Source: Melieria omissa (taxonomy: Eukaryota; Arthropoda; Insecta; Diptera; Ulidiidae). Taken from it: DNA of 64,000 nucleotides. Under the pieces are notes generated by a model that had not been told where the DNA came from, ran no database searches, and saw only the letters and a list, made by a program, of their open reading frames with translations. The stretch spans positions 52,254,404 to 52,318,403 of the forward strand of contig OZ020268.1 in the NCBI GenBank assembly GCA_963971225.1, given 5' to 3'. Positions 1 to 11,707 of the stretch are shown here, piece by piece. The translations under genes and the position numbers were made by a program. The first letter of the stretch is position 1. Each line of letters starts with the position of its first letter.

Positions 1-138
1 CCAATTCCCGCTGAAATGTATAAAAAATGGGATCAATGGTATGCTAGTTTAGAACACGTCAGGCAACTGAAGATACCACAATGCTACCACCCACACTTTA
101 CCGATCCCGCTGCTGACGTCCAGTTGCATATAAGTTAA
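1..138 (+). pseudogene. BEL/Pao pol fragment (before RNase H)
   Basis: Frame 1 is open from the window edge to a stop at 136-138. It reads as the stretch between reverse transcriptase and RNase H of BEL/Pao pol: a W..W...L pattern, then a basic-IP-Q-C-Y motif and a VQLHI motif where intact elements continue into the RNase H aspartate block. The similarity stops exactly where the next LTR begins at about 133. I read this as the target into which element A inserted, or a scar. It is truncated on both sides. Only motif order supports the family call. Confidence 0.6.
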
Positions 139-624
139 CACCAGCGCAGTGAACAGTTGCGCAAAGTCGCTGACATCATCAAAACGACAACGTTGCACTT
201 CCTAGAATGCTGAGCATCCACCCACGCAGCTATGCGATAGTTAACACCAGCGCAGTGAACGATTGCGCAAAGTCGCCGACAACAACAACGAATTCCTGGA
301 ACGCTGAGCATCCACCCACGCAGCTATGCGATCCGCTGCGAAATCTTTGGATTGCTTGCGCAGCTGCACATCTGCTGCACTGACATCGGATCCCTTCATC
401 CGCCCACGCAGCGCAGCGCATTCCTAAGCCAGCGCAGCTTCAGCCGCGGATTTTTAGGTTCTAAGTTTTAGTCTTAAGTGAGCAATCAAGAGGTGCATAG
501 CACCATAAAAAGTACTTAATAAAATTGGTGCATAGCACCTAAGGAAAAACTCATAAAAAATAGTGTTTTAATTGGTGCATAGCGCCTAGTGGAAAAACTC
601 CCAGTGAAACCAGAATTGTTAATT
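133..624 (+). repeat. 5' LTR of errantivirus-type element A, with a 106-bp internal duplication
   Basis: The sequence begins AGTTAACACC after TATA and ends directly before a tRNA-Lys primer site. The first ~106 bases (133-238) are repeated imperfectly at 239-343, including an almost identical GAGCATCCACCCACGCAGCT segment. This could be one LTR with an internal duplication, or a truncated LTR copy abutting a full one that starts at 239. A short TGGTGCATAGC motif recurs at about 495-585. No 3' LTR survives because the element is cut at 4971, so the ends cannot be confirmed by comparison. Confidence 0.6.
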
Positions 625-641
625 GGCGCCCAACGTGGGGC
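624..641 (+). promoter_or_regulatory. Primer-binding site, tRNA-Lys type (element A)
   Basis: TGGCGCCCAACGTGGGGC lies directly after the LTR. It is the standard tRNA-Lys complement used by gypsy-type insect elements to prime minus-strand DNA synthesis. It fixes the LTR end and the plus orientation. Confidence 0.85.
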
Positions 642-1175
642 CACGAGTGAAAAATATCCTTATAAAGGATTACACGGAAAGTGGCCGCGAGTTCGGACCC
701 ACCGAACCTAGTGAATAAAGCACTACAGCAACAAAATAAATTGCAAATTGTACGCAAAAGTCAGACAAGATTTGCTGAAGAATTGAAAAAAATATTTAAA
801 AAAAAAGTGGAATTCGAACAAAGGATACTACAAAAGTGATTAAAAAAGAGTGCAAAATTTTTTGTCAACTTACAATTTTCAACAACAACAACAAAATTGA
901 ATAAGAAGAGAAAGCAAAATAAGTGAAAAAGGAAAATAGTGATAAAACAGCAAAATTCAAATTAAAGGCTAACCACAAATACAAACTTGGTAACATATTA
1001 AATGAAAGCGCAAAAACGTATTTCACCTAAATGTAAAAACAAAAATATTTCAAACAAAAGTCTCCAACACAAAAGCCAAACAAACAAAACAAACCAATTT
1101 TCAAAACTGGAAAACAAAACCCGCAAAGCACCGAACAGCAAACAACTAAGAGGTGAAACCACAACAAACTTCAGC

Positions 1176-1195
1176 ATGGCGATAGCAGTGTGGGT
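1176..1195 (+). other. Candidate env first exon with splice donor (element A)
   Basis: An ATG opens at 1176 and runs six codons plus two bases into a GTGAGT donor at 1196. The same layout (short ATG exon ending after the second base of a codon, followed by GTRAG) occurs in four other leaders here. Known errantiviruses make env from a spliced subgenomic RNA. The env of this copy is lost, so the acceptor cannot be tested. The assignment is by analogy. Confidence 0.5.
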
Positions 1196-1400
1196 GTGAG
1201 TCTGCGGAATTTTTAAATTTTTAAATTAATGTTAAACTAATAAACTAAATTATTTGAAATAATGTTAATTAATACTTAGGTTAAGCAATATTTGTTAGAA
1301 TTTAAGCGATAATAATATAAGGAATATTTGTTACTGGTAATTTTAAGTAGAAATAATAAAAAAGGGGAAATAAATAAACAAAGAAATAACACAAAAGAGG

Positions 1401-1619
1401 AGATTGCGAAACTTACGAGTCCCTCCAATCTATAAATATTCCTAACTCCGTGAATCCCACGGGACCCTCCGGAGTAGAAAGGACTTGTAAAGGACATAAT
1501 TGAAGGCTTGTACAGCCATTTAAAAATTTTTACGAAGCCGCGATTCACCACCGAAAGGGGGACCCTCCGGCTTATAACACAAGTTTAAGTCTGCGATTCT
1601 GAACTCCAGACCCTCCAGA
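1401..1619 (+). ncRNA. Cluster of four leader hairpins with a conserved loop
   Basis: Four predicted stem-loops. (1) Stem 1401-1406/1426-1431 (AGATTG/CAATCT), 19-nt loop. (2) Stem 1445-1450/1470-1475 (ACTCCG/CGGAGT), 19-nt loop. (3) Stem 1535-1540/1568-1573 (AAGCCG/CGGCTT), 27-nt loop. (4) Stem 1590-1593/1616-1619, 22-nt loop. The loops share a GA-YYC start and an ACCCTC-type end, while the stems differ in sequence yet still pair. These are RNA elements of the genomic transcript, not separate genes. Their function is unknown. Confidence 0.6.
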
Positions 1620-2119
1620 GGAGAACCGAGAACGACCTTCGCGACAAGAGGTTAGCTGAATTGGAAATGGTACTAGCAATCAGGAAATTTGCTAACGATT
1701 TTTAGCAAATAAAGGATAAGAATTTTTCAAAAAATAAATAAATTAAAAAACTAAAACAAAGATAAACTTCAAATAAACGATTTTTTAATATAAGGAAAAG
1801 TGTGGAGAAAGGGTCCCCTAGTAGCTTCGGCAAACGGGACGCAGTAAAATGCGAGCCGCTCCACCAAAGGAAAAAATAAGTTTTAAGAGAATAAGTATAG
1901 GAAAGTGTAATTCAAGGAATTTGAATAAAGAAAAGAGAAGAATAGGAAATAAAATTTAAATAATAATAATAATAATAAATTTGTTTTAGAGAACTGTATT
2001 AGCGAATAAGCATAAAAAAGTAAGATTTCAAAGTAAAATTTAAATAAAGATATCGAAGAAAAAGATTAGGAAATATTTTAATAGAATAATAAGAAAATAA
2101 TAATAGGAAATTAATAAAG

Positions 2120-3438
2120 ATGAATCCGGAAACTATTCAGGAGTTACTAAATGCTGCCGTTCGTGCGGCAACCGAACAGACGCGACAGGACATGCAGGCA
2201 ACCGTCGAGAGTTTGACTGCCCGACTTTCCCTCCTGGAAACACAGCCGGTGGTAACCGAGTTTAAGGAAATCACCATCAACCCGGGGGTCAGATGTGATG
2301 AGTCACTTGATGTGGTAAAGTCGTTACCTGAGTTCAGTGGTGACCAAGCCCGGTACGTCTCATGGAGGCAAGCCGCTTTTGCTGCATATAAGATGTAAGG
2401 GGCTACGAAACTAGTTCCAAAGGGTACCAGGCCGTAGCGATAATCCGCAATAAAATCGTCGGATCAGCCGACTTAGCCTTGTCTTCGTTCAATACGGTGT
2501 TGAACTTTGAAGCAATCATGGCTAGGTTGGACCATACTTACGCTGACAAGAGGCCTATTTATCTTATCGAACATGAAATGGCCGTGCTTAGGCATGGTCG
2601 ATGGTCTATTAGTCAGTTTTACGATGAAGTCGAGAAAAAGTTAACGCTCCTGACGAACAAGACAGTGATGTCTCATGGAAGCAATAGGGAGCTGGTGCAG
2701 TCCCTTAGCCAAAAATACAGACAGGACGCTCTCAGGACCTTTATCTCTGGACTGCACAAACCCATGTGCGATATTCTGTTCTCTTCCAGGCCCACGGATA
2801 TGCCATCAGCTTTAGCTCTCGCTCAGGAACTGGAGTCCAACCAGCAGCGGTCTATATTTGCAAATACCTTTGCTGCTCATAGCGAGCAAAGGGCATTCTA
2901 TAGTCCGTACAATTCACCGCATTATAGACGTTACCCCCCCGCCCCTTTTGCCCCCTCACAACCAACTCGACCAATACCCATGGAGATCGATCCATCAACC
3001 TCCCGATTCGTACTGAATAAGCAAAACCCTCACACTCTTTACCCAAACCGGCCAGTAGGACATCAATTTGTTCCCTCAGACCGCCCACCCTTCAATCCAC
3101 ACAGCTATGCACAGAGGCCTTTTGCTCCAAATGGAAACATGAGTGGACCAAGACCCAACATATCGGGGCAACAAAATTTTAATCCACAATTCAGGCCTCC
3201 GTTTAAAAGACCAGTAGAATCTGATAGGCAACCTATAACGAAAATGCAGAGAGTAAATCTCCTAACCCCTCAGGACATTACGAACGAGCAAAATTTAGGG
3301 GAGGAGCGTTATGACAATCATAACGAACCGGAAGTCAATTTGGACTATGACCCGAATGAGCAGAGCTATTCGGAAGTTTCAGATGAAGTGAATTTTTTAG
3401 GGGCGAATCCCTCCTACCTTACATCACAAGAACGTTAG
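2120..3438 (+). pseudogene. gag: gag, element A (frameshifted)
   Basis: Gag polyprotein of an errantivirus-like element. ATG at 2120 follows a purine-rich stretch. A predicted coiled-coil N-terminus leads to an LPEFSGD-type motif and SW (codons ~72-82). The frame then stops at 2396-2398. The homologous reading continues one frame over (RNKIVGSADLAL, then a YADKRPIYLIEHEM motif) to 3438, so one small indel near 2385-2395 breaks it. The C-terminal third is proline- and glutamine-rich with no zinc knuckle, as is usual for this group. The end overlaps the start of pol. Confidence 0.8.
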
Positions 3439-3439
3439 G

Positions 3440-4971
3440 GGGGAGAGAACTTAAACTGTTGATCGACACCGGCGCGACGGGAAACTATGTGAAGGACTTG
3501 GACATACTAAAGGCAGTGAAGCCCGTGACGAACCCATTCTTGGTAAAATCAATCCACGGCGAGACAAAAATCGAACTTCAGTGTATCATGAACATTTTTC
3601 AAATAACCACCCCTTTCTTTATTTTGCCACACCTTAAATCTTTTGACGGAATAATAGGCTTTAACCTTTTGCGGGCGATCGGCGCTAGACTCGATGTCAA
3701 AAAGGGTATCCTTTATTACAATGGCGGTCAAGAAAAATTGCTCTATCTTTATTCTGGCGAAATCAATCATATCGTAATCGATAGCGAAACTGTACCCCTT
3801 GAGCTCAAAGGAACGTTTTCACACATGATCAAAACCCGGAAAGAGGTGTTCGCCGACCCTACACAATCCCTACCTTACAATACAAAAGTTATTGCAACCA
3901 TCCGAACTTCGGATGAAGAACCAGTCTATTCGACTCGTATCCCTACCCCATGGCCGTAGCAGAGTTCGTCAACAGGGAGGTTGCGGACCTTCTTAGTACC
4001 GGCATTATACGACCGTCCCGATCACCATTTAATAACCCAATATGGGTTGTGGACAAAAAAGGCGTTGACGAAGACGGGAAGAGGAAAATGCGTTTGGTCA
4101 TTGACTTCAGGAAACTGAATGAGAAAACCATAAGTGACAGATACCCAATTCGGGACACGTCCGTCATTTTGGCAAATCTAGGCAATTCCGCCTACTACAC
4201 TACGCTAGACCTTAAATCTGGATTCCACCATATTAAATTGGCTGAAAAAGACAGGGAGAAGACCGCATTCTCCGTTAATAATGGAAAGTACGAATTCTGT
4301 CGACTTCCCTTTGGGCTGAAGAACGCCCCAAGCATATTTCAACGAGCAATCGATGACATCTTAAGGGATGAAATCGGTAGGTGTTGTCATGTCTACATTG
4401 ATGACGTGATCATCTTCTCTCAAACTAAGGAACAGCATCTGAAGGACACCGATAGAATCCTTGGTAGGCGTTATGAAGCAAACATGCGAGTGTCTTTGGA
4501 AAAATCTAAATTTTTCAAGCTTGAAGTCGAATTTCTGGGATTCCTTGTATCGAACCAAGGTATCAAAACATGCCCTGATAAAGTGAAGGCAATCGTGAAC
4601 TACGAAATACCCAAAACCCTCCGCGCCCTACGGTCCTTCCTTGGGTTGTGCGGCTACTATCGCCGCTTTGTAAGGGATTATGCCCAAATCACTAAACCAC
4701 TTACACAAATCCTGCGGGGAGAAAATGGCAACATAAGTGCTAGCCAATCGAAAAAGGTCGCAATCGAATTGGATGCGGACGCTGTCGCAGCTTTTACAAG
4801 AATCAAAAAGATTCTTGCCTCCGAAGAAGTGCTGCTCCTGTACCCAAATTTCGACAAACCGTTCGACCTCACCACGGATGCATCCTCGCACGCTCTTGGT
4901 GCCGTTTTGTCCCAAAATGGCCTACCTCTCATGATGATATCCAGGACCCTAAACAGCACTGAGGAGAACTA
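3440..4971 (+). pseudogene. pol: pol, element A (protease, RT, start of RNase H; truncated)
   Basis: The aspartic protease motif LIDTGAT lies at about 3459-3480, followed by a KSFDGIIG motif. A stop at 3957-3959 marks a one-base frameshift. Reverse transcriptase runs 3950-4700 with the catalytic YIDD intact (about 4395) and a FLGFLVSNQGI thumb. RNase H begins at TTDASSHALGAVLSQ and ends abruptly after TEEN at 4969, where the next LTR starts. RNase H end, integrase and env are missing. The boundary coincides exactly with an AGTTA LTR start, so an insertion followed by loss, or LTR recombination, is likely. Confidence 0.85.
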
Positions 4972-5251
4972 AGTTAAGGAATGCAACCGCTTATGCTCCC
5001 ACCAAAATTGCTGACACAACAAAAACGATGTAAGCGATCTGGTGCAGCTGCACAAACATCTCGAACAGGCAGAACAGCAGCACAGCAGAAAAGCTTACGA
5101 CAGCTTACCAGGAATTGCAGCAGCAGCGACAGCGGCTACCAGCGGCTTAGGGTAATGTTTAAGCGTGGGCGCTCTGCTTAGCAGAGAAATTAATGAATAG
5201 AATAAAGCAGACTCAATTTGGAGCTCAACCAAGCAACACCAGCTTTTTAAT
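4972..5251 (+). repeat. 5' LTR of errantivirus-type element B
   Basis: Begins AGTTAAGGAATG directly after element A's truncated RNase H and ends before a primer site at 5252. It contains CAG-rich low-complexity sequence at 5100-5150. No intact 3' LTR of this family is visible, so the length (about 280 bp) rests on the AGTTA start and the primer site. Confidence 0.65.
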
Positions 5252-5270
5252 TGGCGCCCGAGCAGGGACC
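5252..5270 (+). promoter_or_regulatory. Primer-binding site of element B (tRNA-Lys-like variant)
   Basis: TGGCGCCCGAGCAGGGACC follows the LTR directly. The same sequence serves element C at 52079. It differs from the AACGTGGGGC form at 624 and 62464, so two Lys-like primer variants coexist in the window. The tRNA assignment is by resemblance. Confidence 0.7.
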
Positions 5271-5592
5271 ACGGTAATTTCGAAGTTAATATTGCAATAA
5301 AAAGTATCCTGCAACAAAAGGAGAAATAAAGCAATACGCGTTAACATATATTTGCCGTGCCCAACAATCAACAAACTTTGTATTGAAGAGGACTCTGAAG
5401 AGGACAGTTCGGGACTCATCAATCAAGATATCTGAAGAATAAGGACCCTAAAGGACAAAAAGGATCCACCGGATATCACACCATCAAGTATCCTGCAACA
5501 AAGGAGAAAAGTAAAACCAAATCTTAATTTTAAGAAGTGTAGTAATAATAAAGTTAAGAAGTGTAATAATAATAAAAGTGTAAAGTGACAAA

Positions 5593-6750
5593 ATGACCAC
5601 AAATATTAATGACGAAACGTTAGCACGACTTATTTCAGTGCAGACACATGACCTAAAAACTGAACTAAACCAACTAAAAAGACAGCTAAGGGATTTGACG
5701 AGTACGCATAGTGTTACGGAATTTGAAAAACAAAGTATCACGGAAACAATTCTTTGTAATGAAACTCTAGATATCATAAAATCATGACCTGAATTTAACG
5801 GACAGGGATATGTGAGTTGGAGAGACTCATCTAGGAACACAATGTCACTGTACGCTCAAGGAAGTAGGAAATATTTTGCCGCATTAACTATATTGAGAAA
5901 TAAGATCACACAAGATGCCAATGATACTTTAACAAATCATGGCACAGTCCTTAATTTCGACGCGATCATCAGCCGTCTAGACTTTGCCTATGCAGATAAA
6001 CGTCCTCTGCATATATTAGAGCAAGAATTGAATCTAATTAGACAAACGAATTTAAACTTAGTAGATTATTACAACAAAGTGAATTCACAGTTCACACTAA
6101 TGATTAACAAAACTATCATGACTTACGGAAATAACTCGGAAATAACGAAATAATATAATAAAAGACATCGTTCAGATGCACTTAGGGTTTTTATAACAGG
6201 ATTAAATCATCCATTGAACAACATTTTAATGTCCCTTAACCCACTAGACCTGCCAAACGCACTAGCTAAAGCGCAAGAAATGGAGTCTAACCAGATCAGA
6301 ATGCAGTTTGCTAATGAATTCAGTCAGAATAGAAGACAAGCGAATAATAATAGAAATGTTAATAATAATAACAGGGATTACCCTAGACAAAATTATTATA
6401 ATCAACATTCCAATAACTTACGTTTTAGTCAACGTCCCATTCAGCAAAACAGCAATTATGGAAATTTTGGATGGCAAAACCGACCTAACCCAATACCAAT
6501 GGAAGTAGATAGTTCAGACCAATTTAGACTGCAGACTAATCATCAATCTAGACAGAATACCTTTAGACCACCGTTCGAATCTAATAACACGCAAGAGCGA
6601 ACGCCAAAGAGAAGTTTCGAATCAGCCAATAGTCATCAACCCCAATTGAAACAACAAAGAGTTAATAATATACAGGAGAATGCTTTTTTAGACGAGGCAA
6701 CCCCCTACCTTACATATTCAGACAATTACGAGGAACAAACAGAAAATTAA
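5593..6750 (+). pseudogene. gag: gag, element B (two in-frame stops)
   Basis: ATG at 5593. One frame carries recognisable Gag throughout, interrupted by stops at 5785-5787 and 6151-6153, with no frameshift. It parallels element A's gag: N-terminal coil, SW motif near 5815, RNKI, a YADKRPLHILEQEL motif (about 5990), then an Asn/Gln-rich tail (6330-6700). It ends where the protease frame opens. About 386 codons, a normal size for the group. The simplest reading is an old copy decayed by point mutation. Confidence 0.8.
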
Positions 6751-8460
6751 AAGTGTTGATAGACACAGGAGCAACAAATTGTTACTGTAAACCAAACACT
6801 TTACCGAACAGACAACAATTAGAAATTGCCAAACGCGTAAAAACAATAAATGGCTATACAACGATTACCCATTGTTATAATGCACATATTTTTAATCAAC
6901 TAACACGATTTTATGAAATTGACAATTTACAAAGTGATATGCTGATAGGAGTGAATTTGCTAAGCAAAGCGAAAATACAACTGTCATAAATACAACAATC
7001 ATAAAGAAAAAATCCATACGCTTGACGAAAATGAGCTAGGGCAAATAAATAACTTAAAGCAAAACGATGAAGACAAAATAAGGAAAATAAAAAATATAAT
7101 TTTAAATGAACACGGAAAAATTGATACGTCTCTACCCTTCAGAACGGATGTAAACGCGGAAATTAGAACGATTACAGACAGTCCCATTTGGAGTAAGCAA
7201 TATCCTTACCCACTATCAGCTAACGAATTTGTTAATAAAGAAATAAAGAAAATGTTAGAAGGAAATATTATAAGAGAAAGCAAAAGTCCCTATTATTCGC
7301 CGATATGGGTAGTCCCCAAGAAAGGTACCAACGAAGATGGTACGCAGAAAATGAGAATGGTTACTGATTACAAAAAATTAAACGAAAAAACTATAGCAGA
7401 TAAATATCCTATCCCAGACTGCAATGTAATACTTTCAAATTTAGGAAAAGCAAAAGTCTTCTCTACAATCGACTTAGAATCGGGTTTCCATCAAATATTG
7501 ATGAAATCAGAAGATATTGAAAAAACGGCATTCTCGGTAAATAACGGCAAATACGAATATGTCCGCATGCCTTTTGGTTTAAAGAATGCACCCTCAATAT
7601 TCCAAAGGGCTATGGACAATATTCTTCGCCAATACGTGGGAAAATTTTGTCATGTCTATATAGACGATATCATAGTTTACTCTAGCAACGCTGATGAGCA
7701 CTATGAACATTTAATCAAAATAATAAATACATTGCAAGATGCACATACGAAAATATCACTTGAGAAATCAGAATTTTTCAAGTCAAATGTAGAATTTCTA
7801 GGCTACCAAATAGCCCATAATGTCATTAAAACAGATGAAAATAAAATTGAAACAATAAAAAATTACCCTGTACCAAAAACACTAAGACAACTAAGAAGTT
7901 TCTTAGGAATGACAGGTAATTATAGGAAGTTTGTGCACAAGTATGCACATATAACGAAGCCGTTAACAAAATATTTAGCAGAAGAAAACGGAAGAATTTC
8001 GCAAAATCAATCAAAAAAAGTCATAATTGAATTAGATGAAGAAGCATTAAACGCAGTAGATAAACTAAAAAATGAATTAATTCAACAAGTAGAATTAACA
8101 CAACCAAATTTTAATAAAAAATTTATTCTAACAACAGATGCGTCGAATGAAGCCATAGGAGCAGTGCTCTCGCAGGATAATAAGCCCATTACGTTTATTT
8201 CCAAAACCCTAAATAAAACAGAACAAAATTACGCAGTTAACGAAAAAGAATTATACGCGATAGTATGGGCCTTGAAAAATCTTAGAAATTACCTGTATGG
8301 AGTAGCAGATTTAGAAATACACACAGACCATCAACCTTTAGCTTTCGCAGTATCAGCTAGAAACCCCAACGCCAAGATGAAAAGATGGCATGCACTAATA
8401 GAAGAATATGCACCTAAAATTATATATAAACCAGGAAATACAAACCACGTAGCAGATGCC
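6751..8460 (+). pseudogene. pol: pol, element B (protease, RT, RNase H; integrase deleted)
   Basis: The protease motif LIDTGATNCY lies at 6753-6785. Its frame ends at 6989 and the RT frame resumes one base over. RT and RNase H are uninterrupted from about 7000 to 8460. YIDDI (about 7660) is intact, and RNase H has TTDASNEAIGAVLSQ, the NEKELYAIVWAL helix and HTDHQPL. The reading breaks at VADA, where SR and integrase should follow. It jumps to env-like sequence at 8461, so an internal deletion removed integrase and the front of env. Confidence 0.85.
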
Positions 8461-8785
8461 CGAATGAAACGTTACTACCCTACGTACTCTCTATCCCGAA
8501 AGTGAGACCAGACAAGTTCCGCTGCCTCCTATTAAGAGCAGCAACATACGCAGGAAAAAGGGTAGCGGTGAAAGTTACCAAACTACTGGTAAACCAAAAG
8601 GAGACATATGACCTAATCAACGACTGCCCATCAATTAGTAATTCGACAATCTGCAGTTCGGAATTTCTAGAAAAACTATCCGAAGAAGGATGTGCAGCTC
8701 GGTTAATAAAAGGTGGAGACGCCAAATGTCATTTCGAAACGGACAACAGTGAACGGGTTGAACTTATTGATGAGAACACACTCTT
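8461..8785 (+). pseudogene. env: Gypsy-type env fragment, element B
   Basis: A short internal piece of an errantiviral envelope glycoprotein. It matches the env of element C at 56380-56705 along its length: the same LSIP motif, an RAAT motif, CPSISNSTIC, and LIKGGDAKCHFE before an ELIDENTL motif. Upstream it is fused by deletion to pol. Downstream the similarity stops at about 8785 and LTR-like sequence begins. It lacks the cleavage site, fusion peptide and transmembrane end. Confidence 0.8.
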
Positions 8786-8896
8786 TCGCATCCGGACAAG
8801 TCGCTGCCAGTGCACCTCGTCGCAGTCACGTTGCACCAACACCGTGGGAAGCGCTGCGTCAGCGTTAGACTAAGCTTTAGGCTACTTAGTGATAAG

Positions 8897-11517
8897 CAGT
8901 GTGCTTACTTCTACCACATATGTGGTAGATCTACCACATTTATTTTGAAAATCAGGTTTCTACCACATCTACCACGGAGGGCTTAAAATCTACCACCTTT
9001 TTTTGGAATATGAATTTTTCTATTAACGAACTTATTACTCCAAGTAAATTAGAGCTTTATGTTGTAAAATTTATGTTAGGGCTGCATTGAAGATTATAAG
9101 TGAAAATGTGAAAAAAAACGATTTGGTAGCACTCTCATCACTTCGAAAGCAGTGCACTACAAATAATTTTGGCAGCATTGGCATTTCGGAATCGTTGACA
9201 GTTTGACAATTGTTTTGGCGGCAGGTGCAAGCAAAATGGAAAAATTTCTAATAAAGTAAGTTGTATCGTTTTTGCCTTTATTTTTTAGTAACGTTTAGTT
9301 TTTAGACTACCCTATGGCGATGGCAATGCGCTTGGAGACGAAGTTGTACCTGCCGCTGGAATTAGCGAGTCCGAGCTCCCAAAAAAAAAAAAAAATACAT
9401 TCAACAGTACAAAGCACAATGGGAGGAGAGCCGGGACTGGTTAATGTGCATTGAAGAACGTGCATTTTGCAAACTGTGCAATAGCTCGCTGGCGAATGAT
9501 GTCACGCTTTTGGAACGGCATTCAACATCATCAAAGCACTTAAATGCAGTGAAGTCACAAGACGCCAACAAACTAAAACAACTTTCCGTGGTCGAAAGCG
9601 TTGCACAACAATCTGCATCGTCTGAAAAAACGTCGAAAGAAATAACTATGGTTATATACTGTATACAGCACTCGCTCTCATTTAGAACATTAAACTCAAT
9701 GCCGAAGCTTTTTAATTTGATGTGCCCCAGTAAAGATCCTATTAAGTGTGGTTCTCTAAAAGCTGCAGCAATGGTAAATACAATTTTGGCTCCATATGCT
9801 AGAGAAAGGATTGCAAAGGAATTGCGTTCAACTTGCTTCTCTCTGATCATTGATGAAGGAACGGACATCAGCATGACCAAATGCCTGGTCCTAATTGTCC
9901 GTTACCTTTCAGCCGACAAATGTACTGTGGTGGATAGGTTTTTTGGACTTCTGCAGATTGAAGATGCAACTGCGCATGGATTGCACAGTATTACGGTGAA
10001 CTATTTAAAGTCATTGAAAATACCTCTAAACAACTTAATAGGTCTTGCAACTGACAACGCGTCAGTAATGAGCGGAAGGTGGAATAGCTTAAAGCAAAAA
10101 TTTGAAAAAGAAAACAATAATTTATTCTATTTAGGATGCACGTGCCACTCGTTGAACTTGTGTTCATCTGCTGCTTCCAAGCAATTACCTGGAAGACTCG
10201 AGAAGTTGGTAAAAAACGTGTATGCATTCTTCTCGCATAGTTCAAAACGTCGTAATGACTTCAAAAAGTTTCAAGATAGTTTTCAAACCTCAGAGCACAA
10301 CCTTTTAAGAGTTTGTGAAACCCGGTGGCTATCTTTGGAATCAGCAGTTGAACGCATAGTCGAACAATGGCAACCTTTAAAGCATTACTTTTTGTTATTT
10401 TCATTCGAAGAATTGAATGAATCGTGTGCATCTAATATTTTAGAGGAACTCAATGAGACTAACTATGCTTATTTTTTATTTTTAAACTATATTCTGAAAA
10501 AAATAAATTCTTTTAATAAAGAATATCAGTCAAAAGGCACACTAATACATTTGTTGCATTCTCGCATTTCATCATTTTTCACGGAATTACTTCAAAACTT
10601 TATAACTTTCGATTCAATTTCTGTGGATGCAAAATATAAAAATAAAAGTATTCACTTACCATATTCTTCAATGTACTTTGGTTTAAAATGCAACGAATTT
10701 TTCGAAAAAAATTATCAGTTATGTGATGTTAATATTATAAAAAAAGACTTAGTGAATTACTACATTAGTTTGTGTGACGAGCTTAAAAAGCGATTTGATT
10801 TTAGTAGCACTAAATTAAAATTGTTAGAGTACCTGAGTCCACACAAAATTCAAACAAATAAGATGCTCACTATTTTACCATTATTACAAGCATTTCCATT
10901 TTCAACCGTTTGTGAAGAAACGATAAATAGTGAATGGAGATCGTTTATTTTTTTTAGAAAAGAAAAAGTGGAGGAAGTCTTCGGCGAAGATATAGTAGCA
11001 GGGTGGAATGCTTTAAGCAGTGAAAAAAACAAGTACAATGAATTTTTGTTTAAAAACTTAAGTCAATATATGTGTAAGCTGGCTGTTTTGCCACATAGTA
11101 GCGCAGCCGCCGAGCGGTGTTTTTCTGTAATGAAAATAATCAAAACCGAGCGTAGAAATCGGTTAAGAACTGAGACAATCAATAATCTAATCTTTGTCAA
11201 AGAGTTATGCGATGGGGAAGACCTGTATATTCCACCAAAAGAATTAATAATTTTTTACCAAAGGTTTAAGTTTGTAAACGGAGATTTCATATTATCTTAA
11301 TTTATCTTTTTAAGGCCCATCTAGTCGACATATAACAAGAACTGAATTAATTTATTATATATGTTAATGTACAAATCCATGAAATGAAATACAATAAATG
11401 AAAAATGCAATAAAATACAATTAATGTACAAAAAAAAAATCTACCACATTTCATTCAAATCTACCACATTTTTTTACTGGATCTACCACATAAATGAAAA
11501 ATTAAGTAAGCACACTG
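8897..11517 (+). mobile_element. hAT DNA transposon with 12-bp TIRs and 8-bp target duplication
   Basis: Terminal inverted repeats CAGTGTGCTTAC (8897-8908) and GTAAGCACACTG (11506-11517) are flanked by the perfect direct repeat GTGATAAG (8889-8896 and 11518-11525), the 8-bp duplication typical of hAT. Both ends carry CTACCACA subterminal repeats: 8911, 8931 and 8960 on the left, with near copies at 8969 and 8990 and an inverted copy at 8921; 11441, 11461 and 11483 on the right. In known hAT elements such repeats bind transposase. The element holds one transposase gene. Perfect TIRs and TSD point to a fairly recent insertion. Confidence 0.92.
9236..11300 (+). CDS. hAT transposase (one small intron; homopolymer frameshift)
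   Basis: Cut-and-paste transposase. The long frame is 9444-11300 (618 codons). It starts with a BED-type zinc finger (C..C....L...H..S..H, residues ~8-32), followed by an RNase H-like core with IDEGTDIS and a CTCHSLNLC motif. It ends in the hATC dimerisation domain (SSAAAERCFSVMK, then R-RLRTET). The reading extends upstream in frame to 9381. The probable start is ATG 9236, with a 50-bp intron (donor 9256, acceptor AG at 9304-9305). A run of 15 A (9381-9395) shifts the frame between that exon and the finger, so this copy is probably one homopolymer change from intact. Confidence 0.8.
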
Positions 11518-11707
11518 GTGATAAGCCGTAGAGTTAAGTAGCTATAGTTAGAAGCTCACTCTTGTACGGGATTTGGAACAGAACGGTAATAAAGCCACAG
11601 AAAATAATTGATTGGACTATTTTACTTTGCAGGTTTTTGGACAAAGGGCCAAGTTGCTGGCCCCAGCTTTAATTTTTTGGCGCTCTCCAGAAGAAGAGCG
11701 TTAATTT

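Larger units (their letters stand above)
642..2119 (+). other. Long untranslated leader of element A
   Basis: AT-rich leader of about 1.5 kb between the primer site and gag. It holds a candidate env first exon (1176-1195) and a cluster of hairpins sharing an ACCCTCC-type loop (1401-1619). There is also a GTGGAG/CTCCAC-closed segment near 1801-1863. No convincing long ORF is present. Confidence 0.6.
8786..11707 (+). repeat. Gypsy-type LTR remnant split by a hAT element
   Basis: With the insertion (8897-11517) and one target copy set aside, 8786-8896 continues into 11526-11707. The right part aligns with the 3' half of element C's LTR: both have a GGATTTGG..A-C-AG segment, an AAAATAATTG segment, a CAGG-T-TT segment, GGCC...GGCCCCA, CTTTAATTTTTT and CGCTC-CC-AG. 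It is probably the 3' LTR remnant belonging to the env piece beside it. Start and end are approximate. Confidence 0.55.

Noticed and set aside
9401..9880. Minus-strand ORF over the hAT transposase
   Set aside because: It is antisense to a well-supported transposase and has no independent motif.
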